Source: Vreelandella zhaodongensis (GTDB lineage: Bacteria > Pseudomonadota > Gammaproteobacteria > Pseudomonadales > Halomonadaceae). Taken from it: DNA of 64,000 nucleotides. This document shows positions 27,411 through 36,168 of this stretch, one piece after another (within the stretch, counting starts at the first letter, position 1; every line of letters starts with the position of its first letter). A model generated the notes under the pieces. That model was not told where the DNA came from, did no database searches, and worked only from the letters and a program-made list of their open reading frames with translations. The stretch covers positions 186,001 through 250,000 of the forward strand of contig NZ_JACCDD010000005.1 of assembly GCF_013415115.1 (NCBI RefSeq), in the 5' to 3' direction. The translations under genes and the position numbers were made by a program.

Positions 27411-28844
27411 TTAAACCGTCAAGGCGGCTTCTTGCTCACCAGTTTTGAGGTCACCGGAACGCACCAGCTCATCGGTAACGCGGTCGATGGCGCGCTTGGC
27501 GCGGCCAATCATCTCGTCAACCTCCCCACGGTTAATGGTAAGTGGTGGTGCGAAGCCCAGAATATCGCCTTGTGGCATCGCACGGGCAATCAGATTCTCT
27601 TCCATTGCCGCTGCTGCGACACGCGGGCCAACTTTTAACGCTGGGTCGAAGTGCAGGCGTTGCTTGGCGTCTGGCGAGAACTCTAAGGCGGCCATTAGAC
27701 CAACCCCGCGCACGTCGCCTAGCAGCGGATGACCTTCAAAGGTGGCCTTGAGCTGCTGCTGGAAGTAGCCGCCGGTTTCAGCAGAGTTACCCACTAGGTT
27801 TTCGCGTTCGATGATGTCCAGGTTAGCAAGGCCAGCGGCACAGCCCAGCGCGTGCCCCGAGTAGGTCCAGCCATGGCCGATGGGGCCAAACTCGCCGGTG
27901 CCTTGCTCCAGCACTTGCCATACTTTATCACCAACAATCACGCCAGACAGCGGCTGGTAAGCGCTAGTGAGACCTTTTGCAATAGTAATCAGATCAGGCT
28001 GCATGTTGTAGTGGTGGCTACCGAAGTCTGAACCGGTGCGGCCAAAACCACACACCACTTCATCAGCAATCAACAGCACGTCATATTTCTTCAATACTGC
28101 TTGGATAGCATCCCAATAGCCTTCTGGCGGCGGTACGATACCGCCCGTACCCAATACCGGCTCACCAATAAAGGCGGCGACAGTGTCCGGACCTTCTTCC
28201 AAAATCATCGCTTCCAGCTTCTCGGCACAGTAAGCAGAAAACTCAAGCTCTGTCATACCGTGCTGTTCAGCGGCGCGCAGGTAGTAGTGCGGCGCTTCGG
28301 TGTGGCGAATGGTGTCAATCGGCAGGTCAAAATGGTCGTGGAACGCTTTCAGGCCAGTCAGCGACCCAGAGGCGATGCCGGAACCGTGGTAGCCACGCAT
28401 ACGCGAGATCACTTTTTTCTTCTGCGGACGCCCCAGTACGTTATTGTAGTAGCGCACAATTTTAAGCTGAGTTTCGTTCGCATCAGAGCCGGACATGCCG
28501 TAGTAAACCTTGGACATGTTCATGCCGGCAATTTTCAGAATGCGCTCAGAAAGCTCAATTTGCGGCTCATTCGAGTGCCCCACATAGGTGTGGTAATAAG
28601 AAAGTTCTAACGCTTGCTTATAGATCGCTTCAGCGACCTCGGTGCGGCCATAGCCGATGTTAACGCAGTAAAGGCCCGCGAAGCCGTCGATAAACTCACG
28701 ACCATCTTTGTCGACGATGTTAATGCCGTTGCCACCCGTAATAACACGGCCAGGCAAATCGCCATGGGCGAAGTCACGAAGGTGTGTAGAGGCGTGAAAA
28801 GTGACTTTACGGTCGCGTTCGATCAGATCCTGATGCAAGCTCAT
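27411..28844 (-). CDS. doeD: Class III aminotransferase DoeD (L-2,4-diaminobutyrate transaminase)
   Basis: A 477-residue PLP enzyme of fold type I, class III. GSDANETQLKIVRYYNNVLG, the cofactor region LLIADEVVCGFGRTG, and the Schiff-base Lys in LITIAKGLTSAYQPLSG are present. In ectoine breakdown, DoeD converts diaminobutyrate to aspartate-semialdehyde. Assignment over putrescine or taurine aminotransferases rests mainly on its place behind doeC in the doe locus. The start at 28844 (MSLHQDLIERDRKV) follows AGAGAGAA; the frame stays open 36 bases further upstream but lacks a site. A terminator follows. Confidence 0.85.
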   Translation of the reverse strand: MSLHQDLIERDRKVTFHASTHLRDFAHGDLPGRVITGGNGINIVDKDGREFIDGFAGLYCVNIGYGRTEVAEAIYKQALELSYYHTYVGHSNEPQIELSERILKIAGMNMSKVYYGMSGSDANETQLKIVRYYNNVLGRPQKKKVISRMRGYHGSGIASGSLTGLKAFHDHFDLPIDTIRHTEAPHYYLRAAEQHGMTELEFSAYCAEKLEAMILEEGPDTVAAFIGEPVLGTGGIVPPPEGYWDAIQAVLKKYDVLLIADEVVCGFGRTGSDFGSHHYNMQPDLITIAKGLTSAYQPLSGVIVGDKVWQVLEQGTGEFGPIGHGWTYSGHALGCAAGLANLDIIERENLVGNSAETGGYFQQQLKATFEGHPLLGDVRGVGLMAALEFSPDAKQRLHFDPALKVGPRVAAAAMEENLIARAMPQGDILGFAPPLTINRGEVDEMIGRAKRAIDRVTDELVRSGDLKTGEQEAALTV

Positions 28845-28866
28845 AACGTTCTCTCTATACAATAAA

Positions 28867-28887
28867 CCTCCCCATTGCATGGGGAGG
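28867..28887 (-). terminator. Hairpin between doeC and doeD
   Basis: CCTCCCCAT (28867-28875) pairs with ATGGGGAGG (28879-28887) around a 3-base loop. In the doeC to doeD direction it is followed by TTTATTGT. It may act as a partial terminator or an mRNA-stabilising stem that sets the doeC:doeD ratio. Confidence 0.5.
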
Positions 28888-28928
28888 ATGCTTTAAATTA
28901 ATGAAACTGATTGGGTAACGGTGTGCTG

Positions 28929-30425
28929 TTAACTACCAGACACTGAGCCCAAGGCTCCCAGGCAGTAGTACTTTGTTTCTAAATACTCATCGATACCTGT
29001 CGCGCCGCCTTCGCGGCCAAGACCGGACTGTTTCACACCACCAAAAGGCACTGGCGGGCCGGTCATTTTCACTGAGTTGACGCTAACCATGCCGTACTCC
29101 AGCGCACGCATTAGCTTCCAAATGCGGCGAATATCATGGGTATAGATATAAGCCGCCAAGCCGTATTCAGTGTCATTGGCCATTTCAATGACTTCATCAT
29201 CAGTACTATAAGCGGTAATACCGGCCACAGGTGCAAAGTTCTCTTCGCGCCACACTTTCATTTGTGGTGTTACATTGGTCAGCAACACCGGCATAAAGAA
29301 GTTTTCGCCGGGTGCTTGGCTTTGGTCACCCGCGACCATCGTGGCACCTTTGGAAATCGCATCATCGACAATCGATGCTGCTTTTTCGACAGCCTGACGA
29401 TGAATCAGCGGACCAAGGTCAACCTCCCCATGCAAGCCGTTACCCACGGTAAGTGCCGCCATACGCTCGGTAAACTGCTCAACAAATTCATCATGGATGG
29501 ATTCGTGAACCAGAATGCGGTTGGCTGCTAGACAGTCTTGCCCCGCCGTTTGGAATTTGGCCGACACCGCGGCATAAGCTGCCTCTTTGGGATCCATATC
29601 CGGCCCAACGATAAACGGCGCATTGCCACCTAGCTCCAGCGATAGCCGCTTGACTGTGTTTGCGCTCTGCTCAATCAACAAACGGCCGACGCGAGTGGAG
29701 CCTGTGAAAGAGAGCGCTCGGATACGCGGCTCGCTGCACAAAATTTTCGAGACGTCTGCAGGGTCGCCCAGCACGACGTTAAAAATACCTTCTGGAATCC
29801 CAGCCCGCTCGGCAAGCTCCGCCAACGCCAGCGCAGAGAACGGCGTTTCATTGGCAGGCTTGATGATCACTGGGCAGCCTGCAGCGAGTGCCGCCGCTGC
29901 TTTGCGGGTAATCATGGCCAACGGAAAATTCCACGGTGTAATCATCGCCGCAATGCCTACCGGCTCCTTAATGGTGCCGAGTGATGCATTGGGGATATGG
30001 CTAGGAATGGTTTCACCATAGGTGCGTTTACCTTCTTCCGCGAACCAACGCACGAAGCTTGCACCATACTCTACTTCACCGCGAGCATCGGGCATCGGCT
30101 TGCCCTGTTCTAGCGTCATGATGGTGGCAAGATCTTCACGGTTGGCTTGAATCAGGTCGTACCATGCCAACAGACGCTCGCAGCGCTCATCTGCGCGCAA
30201 AGCACGCCAATGAACAAAGGCTGCTTCAGCAGCATCAACAGCAGCGGTAATTTGTTCGGCTTCCAACAACGGAATATGGCCAATGGCTTCATTTGTCGCG
30301 GGGTCATACACCGCTTCTTCGCGGCCGCCGTCACCGTGGGTCCATTTACCGTCTACGTAGGCGTACTGCCGAAACAGACGCGGATCTTCCAAGCGCTTAG
30401 TGAGCGTGGTCGATAGTGTGGTCAT
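28929..30425 (-). CDS. doeC: Succinate-semialdehyde-type dehydrogenase DoeC (aspartate-semialdehyde to aspartate)
   Basis: A 498-residue aldehyde dehydrogenase. Catalytic Cys298 lies in TAGQDCLAANR, the Glu in LELGGNAPF, with ITPWNFPLAM and FTGSTRVGR for NAD(P) binding. It resembles succinate-semialdehyde dehydrogenases, as does the known DoeC, which oxidises aspartate-semialdehyde to aspartate at the end of ectoine breakdown. The ATG at 30425 has GGAGGT 3-4 bases upstream; the frame is open far upstream (to about 30608), but that stretch contains a hairpin. It precedes doeD by 84 bases. A possible promoter lies at 30487-30516. Confidence 0.86.
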   Translation of the reverse strand: MTTLSTTLTKRLEDPRLFRQYAYVDGKWTHGDGGREEAVYDPATNEAIGHIPLLEAEQITAAVDAAEAAFVHWRALRADERCERLLAWYDLIQANREDLATIMTLEQGKPMPDARGEVEYGASFVRWFAEEGKRTYGETIPSHIPNASLGTIKEPVGIAAMITPWNFPLAMITRKAAAALAAGCPVIIKPANETPFSALALAELAERAGIPEGIFNVVLGDPADVSKILCSEPRIRALSFTGSTRVGRLLIEQSANTVKRLSLELGGNAPFIVGPDMDPKEAAYAAVSAKFQTAGQDCLAANRILVHESIHDEFVEQFTERMAALTVGNGLHGEVDLGPLIHRQAVEKAASIVDDAISKGATMVAGDQSQAPGENFFMPVLLTNVTPQMKVWREENFAPVAGITAYSTDDEVIEMANDTEYGLAAYIYTHDIRRIWKLMRALEYGMVSVNSVKMTGPPVPFGGVKQSGLGREGGATGIDEYLETKYYCLGALGSVSGS

Positions 30426-30486
30426 GGGCACCTCCCCAGGTTGCAGCCAGTTACGGTGAAGCCAATCGTGGGCGACACACCGTTGC

Positions 30487-30516
30487 ATATAAGATGTTGC
30501 ATAAACTATAGGTAAA
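30487..30516 (-). promoter_or_regulatory. Possible sigma-70 promoter of doeCD
   Basis: On the minus strand, TTTACC (30511-30516) is followed after 18 bases by TTATAT (30487-30492), about 60 bases before the doeC start. The -35 match is moderate and overlaps the arm of the 30514-30542 hairpin. Confidence 0.35.
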
Positions 30517-30542
30517 CAGCCCAACGTCTCGTTGGGCTGTTT
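30514..30542. terminator. Hairpin upstream of doeC
   Basis: AAACAGCCCAAC (30514-30525) pairs with GTTGGGCTGTTT (30531-30542), a 12-bp perfect stem. It lies between the decarboxylase-like gene and doeC and, with the hairpin at 30591-30606, probably ends the upstream transcript. Confidence 0.65.
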
Positions 30543-30590
30543 TAGTGTGTCTAGCGTAAGGGAGATGCCGCACGAAGTGTTTTTGAAAGC

Positions 30591-30606
30591 GCCGGAGAAT
30601 TCCGGC
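30591..30606. terminator. Small GC-rich hairpin with plus-strand U-tract
   Basis: GCCGGA (30591-30596) pairs with TCCGGC (30601-30606). The plus strand continues ACTTTTTTT, while the minus strand continues GCTTTCAAAAAC. The better U-tract is on the plus strand, so it may chiefly stop antisense reading into the decarboxylase-like gene. Confidence 0.5.
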
Positions 30607-30660
30607 ACTTTTTTTGTGAAAGCCTACTTTAAAGTGTGTTTTTTTGGCAGCGCCGTTTTT

Positions 30661-33438
30661 TTACCCCGCCGCAGGATTGATTAAGGCCTCCTCAGTAAAC
30701 ACCACCAGCCCTAACTCCGGCCGATAACCATGAATTTCGGTGACATCTAGCGCCTGTAGAAACGACAAAATTTCTTCGCTAATGACTTGCCCTGGCACTA
30801 ACACCGGAAATCCTGGTGGATAGGGAATAACAAAACTTGCGGACACAACATCGCGTCCAGCACGCATTTGTGCCTGCAACTTGCCATTATCAAAGCGTAG
30901 GTACTCGGTATTTTCTTCGTCGTAACTCAGAAAATAGGCGCAACGAATATCGCCCTGGGGCGTATCGGGATTCGGCCGGAAGGCATCGTGAAAGCGACTG
31001 AAGTCAGGCAACGGCGGCAGATCATGATTCAGCGAATGCACCTGACTTTCGATGATCTTGCGCTCGGGGCGGCTGCTATCTTCCAAGCGGTATTCGAACT
31101 CTTTAGCCAATTTGATTAGTACATCCAGCAAGTAGGCAATTGACCCTCGCGTGGTGCCAATATTGGTCATGAACAGCACGGTGTTGCGTGAGGTCTTGTT
31201 AATTTGAATACCGTACTTATTCATCAGGTATTCGTTTTTGAAGGTATCACCATCAACGCCTGTATTGCCGATGGCAATGGTCACGCGGGAAGGGTCAACG
31301 ACAAACTCGTCACGCGCCCAGGCCTCCTCCATTTTGTTCCAACCCGTCACTGGGTCAAAGTATGACTCTACACCCGACTCGCGGTAGGCCTCGGGCACCA
31401 TGTCGCTATTCTTCAACACGCGGAAATACTTCTGCAGCAATGGGTGGGTATAGAGCTGTTCGCGTAGCGAAAGCGCCGTTTCTACCTGGGCATGCACCAG
31501 TTCGAAACCTTCCATTTCCGCCTGCATTCTTCCCACATCCAGTGATGCCACAATCTGATAATTGGGTGAGGTAGAGGTGTGGGTCATGTAGGCTTCATGG
31601 AAAGAAGCCTCCACTTTCTGGCGAAAATCCTGATCCCACACGTGAATCATCGAGCCTTGACGCAACGAGGTAAGCGTTTTGTGGGTCGAGTGGGTCGCAT
31701 AGGTACGAATGCGCACCTCGTCCGGGTCAGGCATCAGCCGCTGGTCAAGCCAGGTCGCGTCATCTTCTGGATCAAGCTTATCAAACTCAGCTTTCCAAGC
31801 CGCATACTCTTCTCGGTAACTCTCGCTGCGATAACGATCTCTCAGCGTACGTGCTGCATTCATGGCGGTACGTGGCCGATACGTCGGGTTAAAACCCGCG
31901 AAGGCGAACCATGCTTCATCCCACAGAAACACCAGATCCGGCTTGATTGCCAGGCACTCTTCCATCACTCGACGCACGTTATAGACAATGCCGTCGAAAG
32001 TGCAGTTGGTCAGCAGTAGCATCTTAACTTTGTGCAGTTGGCCGGAACGCTTGTAGGACAGCAGCGTTTTCTTGATTTCATGCAGCGGCACCGCACCGTA
32101 CATGGAATAATCGTCGAGTGGATAGGAGTCCAGGTAACTAACATGGGCACCAGCTAACACCATGCCGTAATGATGCGACTTGTGACAGTCACGGTCGATT
32201 AACACAATATCGCGTGGCTTAATTAGCGCCTGAACGACAATTTTATTGGCGGTGGAGGTGCCATTGGTAACAAAGAAGCTACTGCGGGCGCCGAACGCTC
32301 GGGCGGCGTACTCTTGCGCCTTTTTAATCGGCCCAAAGGGTTGCAGCAGTGAGTCTAGTCCTCCTGATGTTGCTGATGTCTCTGCCAGAAAAATATTAAT
32401 GCCGTAGAAATCGATCATATGCCCTGCCCAATGGGAACGGGTCACCGACTTGCCCCTGGAAATGGGCATGGCATGAAACACCCCCGTGGGCTTTCTACTG
32501 TATTCACGCAGAGCATCAAAAAATGGTGTGCGATAGCGATTATCAATGGCTCGTAGAATCGTATGATGCTGCTCAATATAATCCGTTTCACGATAGAAGA
32601 TGCGGTTGAAGTGCTTAATATCTCGACTGGCCGTGGCTTCAACATCTCCGCTAGTCACCAGAAATTGATCAATTTCAGGGCGCAGCTCATGAATCATCGA
32701 ACTCAGCAGAATACTGCGTTCGGCTTCGCTATGGTGCTCCAGCTCGTTTTCTGAGAGCCCCTCCAGATAATTACGCAAAGCACTGAGGTTATACTTGGAT
32801 TTATACGGAAACTCGTAGCGGATCAGACAGGCCTGTATATTTGGATTTACCAATATGGCAATCAACGCATCTTCAAAGCTTTTTACCGTTACCACATCGT
32901 AAACAAAGCGATCTTCAGGACGACGCATATTGTGAAACGCTTCACGCACCACGTCTTCTTCCTGGTTAGAAAGGTTATCCACGATCAACAGTTCAAAGTA
33001 GGGCTGTGCCGAACTGTTAGACGCAGGGTGCCCACGACGTAGTTGGTTAAGAGCGTCCAGTGCCTCCATGTCTTCAGCACCGGCATCGGTCTCAGAAAGA
33101 TCCACGTGTCGCCGACGGTAGGACTCACTGATTAACGCCCTTACCAAACGCTTAACGACTTTATCCAACAGCGCATATTCGGCGCGATTAAATAGCGTCC
33201 AAAGGTGGCGAAAATCCTCTTTAGATGGAAACGCGTGGTAGTCCTCAATGATCTCTAAGCGTGTCAACTTGATATCGATAGCTTTGATCAAGTTCTTGGC
33301 ACGATCCTCTTCTTTAAGACGCGTCAAAATACCCAAGTCACGCTTCAGTTCATTCCAGGTATCAGCACGAAGTTGGGAAATTTTGTGATAAAAACCCAGG
33401 GCGGTGTAGGAAGTTTCGGTTAGATTATTCTCTTGCAT
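30661..33438 (-). CDS. Oversized Orn/Lys/Arg decarboxylase-like PLP enzyme (cassette gene 4)
   Basis: About 925 residues, against 710-760 for usual biosynthetic or inducible basic-amino-acid decarboxylases. An N-terminal extension (about 1-150) has no recognised domain. A receiver-like wing follows (LLIVDNLSNQEEDVVREAF), then the PLP fold with FFVTNGTSTANKIVVQALI, RDCHKSHHYGMVLAGAHVSY, FLWDEAWFAF and the Schiff-base Lys587 in ATHSTHKTLTSLRQGSMIHV. The substrate is unknown. The ATG at 33438 is chosen for an AAAGGA 11 bases upstream; an ATG at 33450 and a TTG at 33501 are alternatives. From the TTG, the frame is continuous with the preceding gene across one TGA. Confidence 0.83.
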   Translation of the reverse strand: MQENNLTETSYTALGFYHKISQLRADTWNELKRDLGILTRLKEEDRAKNLIKAIDIKLTRLEIIEDYHAFPSKEDFRHLWTLFNRAEYALLDKVVKRLVRALISESYRRRHVDLSETDAGAEDMEALDALNQLRRGHPASNSSAQPYFELLIVDNLSNQEEDVVREAFHNMRRPEDRFVYDVVTVKSFEDALIAILVNPNIQACLIRYEFPYKSKYNLSALRNYLEGLSENELEHHSEAERSILLSSMIHELRPEIDQFLVTSGDVEATASRDIKHFNRIFYRETDYIEQHHTILRAIDNRYRTPFFDALREYSRKPTGVFHAMPISRGKSVTRSHWAGHMIDFYGINIFLAETSATSGGLDSLLQPFGPIKKAQEYAARAFGARSSFFVTNGTSTANKIVVQALIKPRDIVLIDRDCHKSHHYGMVLAGAHVSYLDSYPLDDYSMYGAVPLHEIKKTLLSYKRSGQLHKVKMLLLTNCTFDGIVYNVRRVMEECLAIKPDLVFLWDEAWFAFAGFNPTYRPRTAMNAARTLRDRYRSESYREEYAAWKAEFDKLDPEDDATWLDQRLMPDPDEVRIRTYATHSTHKTLTSLRQGSMIHVWDQDFRQKVEASFHEAYMTHTSTSPNYQIVASLDVGRMQAEMEGFELVHAQVETALSLREQLYTHPLLQKYFRVLKNSDMVPEAYRESGVESYFDPVTGWNKMEEAWARDEFVVDPSRVTIAIGNTGVDGDTFKNEYLMNKYGIQINKTSRNTVLFMTNIGTTRGSIAYLLDVLIKLAKEFEYRLEDSSRPERKIIESQVHSLNHDLPPLPDFSRFHDAFRPNPDTPQGDIRCAYFLSYDEENTEYLRFDNGKLQAQMRAGRDVVSASFVIPYPPGFPVLVPGQVISEEILSFLQALDVTEIHGYRPELGLVVFTEEALINPAAG

Positions 33439-33501
33439 GACGACACCCATCCTTTGTAGGTATTTATCTGGAAAGACACTTGCCTCAGCAACAGCACTCA
33501 A

Positions 33502-34539
33502 TCAGCCGTACAGCCCACGCGAGCCATAGCGCACGGTAATTTGTTCCTCCGGAAACACATCAAAGTTCAAATCCAGCACTCTACCGGGCCAGCGGAATTG
33601 GGTAAGCCTTTCCTTGGTGCGATATACCGCGGTATACACTGTGCCCAAACCACGTCGATAGTCGTGACGGAACAGAGGGGGAGCGGAAAATGCCGAAATT
33701 AGCCGCTCGTCTGTCGTGGCGTCGTCGTCCACCAGAATCGAGAGCTGACGCTCGCGAATCAAAGTTTCTGAGGCCAGCGCATGGGCATACCATTCAATTT
33801 TCTTTTGGTGATTGGTAGCCACGGCCACCCGCCGGATACTGGCACGACGATCCGGCGCAATCATCGCCGTGACATAGCGCCCAGCTGCATCCGCGACGGT
33901 AATGTTGTAAGCCATATGGGTAGGCACTCTTTCAAGTACCTTCGCCGCTTCGGGCACCGTATCGCAGAACTCGAGAATGTAGCGAAGAATAATCGGCGCA
34001 CCGAAGCCATCTCCCACTACCTTGCGCCCACCAAATGCCAGAGAAACAGCAAGCCCTGAATCGTTCATCCCGTCTAGCACACCCCATAGGCAGTCAGACA
34101 TCGCGATGACACGACGCTGGTTCCAGCGCGTGTAAAGAATAGTGCCCTCGCACAACTCCGGCGGGTAATCATAGTTGCGTGCCAACACGGTGGAGGTTGG
34201 CCTTGTCAGTACCGCCTGTGAGCAACCGGTAATATACGGCGGCGGACGGTACAAACTCAGCAGCCGTGACGAAAGATCACCACCACCGGCTACTGCGCAC
34301 AACGTGCGGTAAGTATCCAGCAATTCGGGCATGTGCTTGCGTAAGGCGTTATAACACTCCAGATAGGAGGGACGCTCACGCTCACCTTCGGCCAGGTACC
34401 AGGGCTCATAGGCAGGCCAATGGTAATGGAACAACGACTGCCACTTTGACCCCGCCACCTCTTCATGCACGGTGCGAAACGTCAAGGCCTTGTCCAGCTC
34501 CACACCAGGCGCTCGGCCTGCAGCAAAGTTGCTGTCCAT
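33502..34539 (-). CDS. C45-type Ntn hydrolase / acyltransferase-like protein (cassette gene 3)
   Basis: A 345-residue protein resembling acyl-CoA:6-aminopenicillanate acyltransferase (peptidase C45) and linear-amide hydrolases. PPYITGCSQAVLTRP holds Gly105-Cys106, matching the self-cleavage site where Cys becomes the N-terminal nucleophile. ARNYDYPPELCEG and the DGMNDSGLAVSLAFGGRKV block (Asn-Asp with oxyanion function) also fit. The fold breaks or exchanges amide bonds. The ATG lies 2 bases after the ATP-grasp stop, so the two are surely co-translated. A longer open frame upstream overlaps the ATP-grasp gene and is not used. Confidence 0.82.
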   Translation of the reverse strand: MDSNFAAGRAPGVELDKALTFRTVHEEVAGSKWQSLFHYHWPAYEPWYLAEGERERPSYLECYNALRKHMPELLDTYRTLCAVAGGGDLSSRLLSLYRPPPYITGCSQAVLTRPTSTVLARNYDYPPELCEGTILYTRWNQRRVIAMSDCLWGVLDGMNDSGLAVSLAFGGRKVVGDGFGAPIILRYILEFCDTVPEAAKVLERVPTHMAYNITVADAAGRYVTAMIAPDRRASIRRVAVATNHQKKIEWYAHALASETLIRERQLSILVDDDATTDERLISAFSAPPLFRHDYRRGLGTVYTAVYRTKERLTQFRWPGRVLDLNFDVFPEEQITVRYGSRGLYG

Positions 34540-34541
34540 GA

Positions 34542-36014
34542 TTAAAGAATTTTGAAGTTGCCACCGCCGATAGCATGGCTGACGGCAACTTCCTCCACCA
34601 CTGGGTCTTGCAACGCCTGTCCTGTGTACTGATTGCGGATGCCGTCTATCCACGCTTTGGCCCGCGCGTTTAACTGGAAGTCATCATCCATTAACCGGCC
34701 TCGGGTAATCAAAATGCCAAGATCGGCCCCTTCATAGCGGAAGTCTCCAGCGCCACTAATGCGTAGGAAAAAGGCTTCATGCTCATTTTCTGCCGCATGG
34801 GGATGGTAGCTGTAATGATCGTAAGCAATCTCGCCCTGATCATTCATGCGCCAGACTCCTGTCGTGGGTGCTTGCGTTAACAGGTCAACGCTTTCATCGG
34901 TATGTTTGATAACCAGCTGGCTCCAGCTGTCGACACTTTCAGGATGCGCCCAGCGCTCATTGATATCATTGATATCCAAGTCAAATTCGACGTCTGAAAA
35001 CTCGAGCAAGTGAAACAGGAACAACGGAATATCGGAGTGGGCAAACGCCGCCACATTTGTCAGGGAGCTTGCCCCAGTCACACGTGGGTTAAGCTCACCT
35101 AGATACACTTCATTGGTGTCCATATCGATCAGGAAATCGAGTTCAAAATATCCTCGATAGCCTTCTTCGCGCAGTGCCTCACCAAATTTAAAGGTGTATT
35201 CGCGCGCTAAATCACGCACTTCCTGACTAAAGGCGCCAGCGAACATTTCGTTGCCACACCAACCACCCTTATAAGGAGTCAATGTTTTGAAACCTACAAG
35301 CTCTGTCATCAACGGGCCAACGACCGTACCGCAACGCGTGGCGCACGCTTCTATCGCCGAGCCGCGACAGTTGATGCGCTTCATGATCTTGACCTCGGGT
35401 TCGGCTTCGATCTCTTCGGCGTGCTTGTAATAGTCCTCTTCACTGGCAATAAAGAAGGTGGTGTGACCTGAATCGCCAAACGCGGTCTGTACCACCAAAT
35501 CATTACCGAGTTCCTGGCTTACCTCGATGAGCTCCTGGTAACTGCCTACCTTGGCAAGCACGTTGGGCACGCTGGGGACGCCTGCTTTATTACCGATGCG
35601 CACCGTTTCAATTTTGTTATCCATCCGCTTACGCAGCTCGGCTGGGGGGAAGGCAACCCGCAGACCTAACTGCTCACAAATTTCTTCGGTGTGCTCATCG
35701 AACATTAAAAATGATGCCACCCCAGCACTTTCGCCATTGGCTCGTGATTGAATAAAATCAATCACTTCTTTGTGCTCAAGCAAATAATTATTAATGTCTT
35801 CAATGCTTTCAAAGTCGCGGGGAAACTTCTGCTTGGGCACAAAGACATTACGCTGCTTACCTTCAAAGCAGTCGATATAATTAATATGGCGGAAGCTCCC
35901 CACCCAATCACCGATACCCAGAAGATTGAAGTTGGTCGCAGAAATAAAGTAAACCGGCTCTTTATTATTTAGGAAATGTCTACGAACATCTGCAATGGAC
36001 GTTATTTTATTCAT
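34542..36014 (-). CDS. ATP-grasp ligase-like protein (cassette gene 2)
   Basis: A 490-residue ATP-grasp enzyme, of the kind often labelled biotin carboxylase-like. RMDNKIETVRIGNKAGVPSVP begins the fold; DLVVQTAFGDSGHTTFFIAS is the nucleotide lid; GYFELDFLIDMDTNEVYLGE and ELNPRVTGASSLTN supply the acidic and Asn metal ligands. There is no biotin-carboxyl-carrier partner nearby, so an amide- or peptide-forming ligase via an acyl-phosphate is more likely. The ATG at 36014 follows AAGGAG by 8 bases. Upstream of this start the frame stays open into the nitrilase gene but lacks conserved character. Confidence 0.83.
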   Translation of the reverse strand: MNKITSIADVRRHFLNNKEPVYFISATNFNLLGIGDWVGSFRHINYIDCFEGKQRNVFVPKQKFPRDFESIEDINNYLLEHKEVIDFIQSRANGESAGVASFLMFDEHTEEICEQLGLRVAFPPAELRKRMDNKIETVRIGNKAGVPSVPNVLAKVGSYQELIEVSQELGNDLVVQTAFGDSGHTTFFIASEEDYYKHAEEIEAEPEVKIMKRINCRGSAIEACATRCGTVVGPLMTELVGFKTLTPYKGGWCGNEMFAGAFSQEVRDLAREYTFKFGEALREEGYRGYFELDFLIDMDTNEVYLGELNPRVTGASSLTNVAAFAHSDIPLFLFHLLEFSDVEFDLDINDINERWAHPESVDSWSQLVIKHTDESVDLLTQAPTTGVWRMNDQGEIAYDHYSYHPHAAENEHEAFFLRISGAGDFRYEGADLGILITRGRLMDDDFQLNARAKAWIDGIRNQYTGQALQDPVVEEVAVSHAIGGGNFKIL

Positions 36015-36168
36015 TGTTGTCGCTCCTTGTATGACAGGTACTGAAGGCTGTGTGGAACTAGTGCTGCCTAGGAGTTTCGCTACATATCCCGATAGACGCC
36101 TAAAGTGATCTTTCAATTTGGCGTGAAACCCTCTCTGTTCTTGTTTTTTGGTCAAGCCAAATAGACTC

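Noticed and set aside
34540..34653. Upstream extension of the C45-like gene into the ATP-grasp gene.
   Set aside because: The ATG at 34539 directly follows the ATP-grasp stop, and the extension has no protein-like conservation; it is out-of-frame reading of the other gene.
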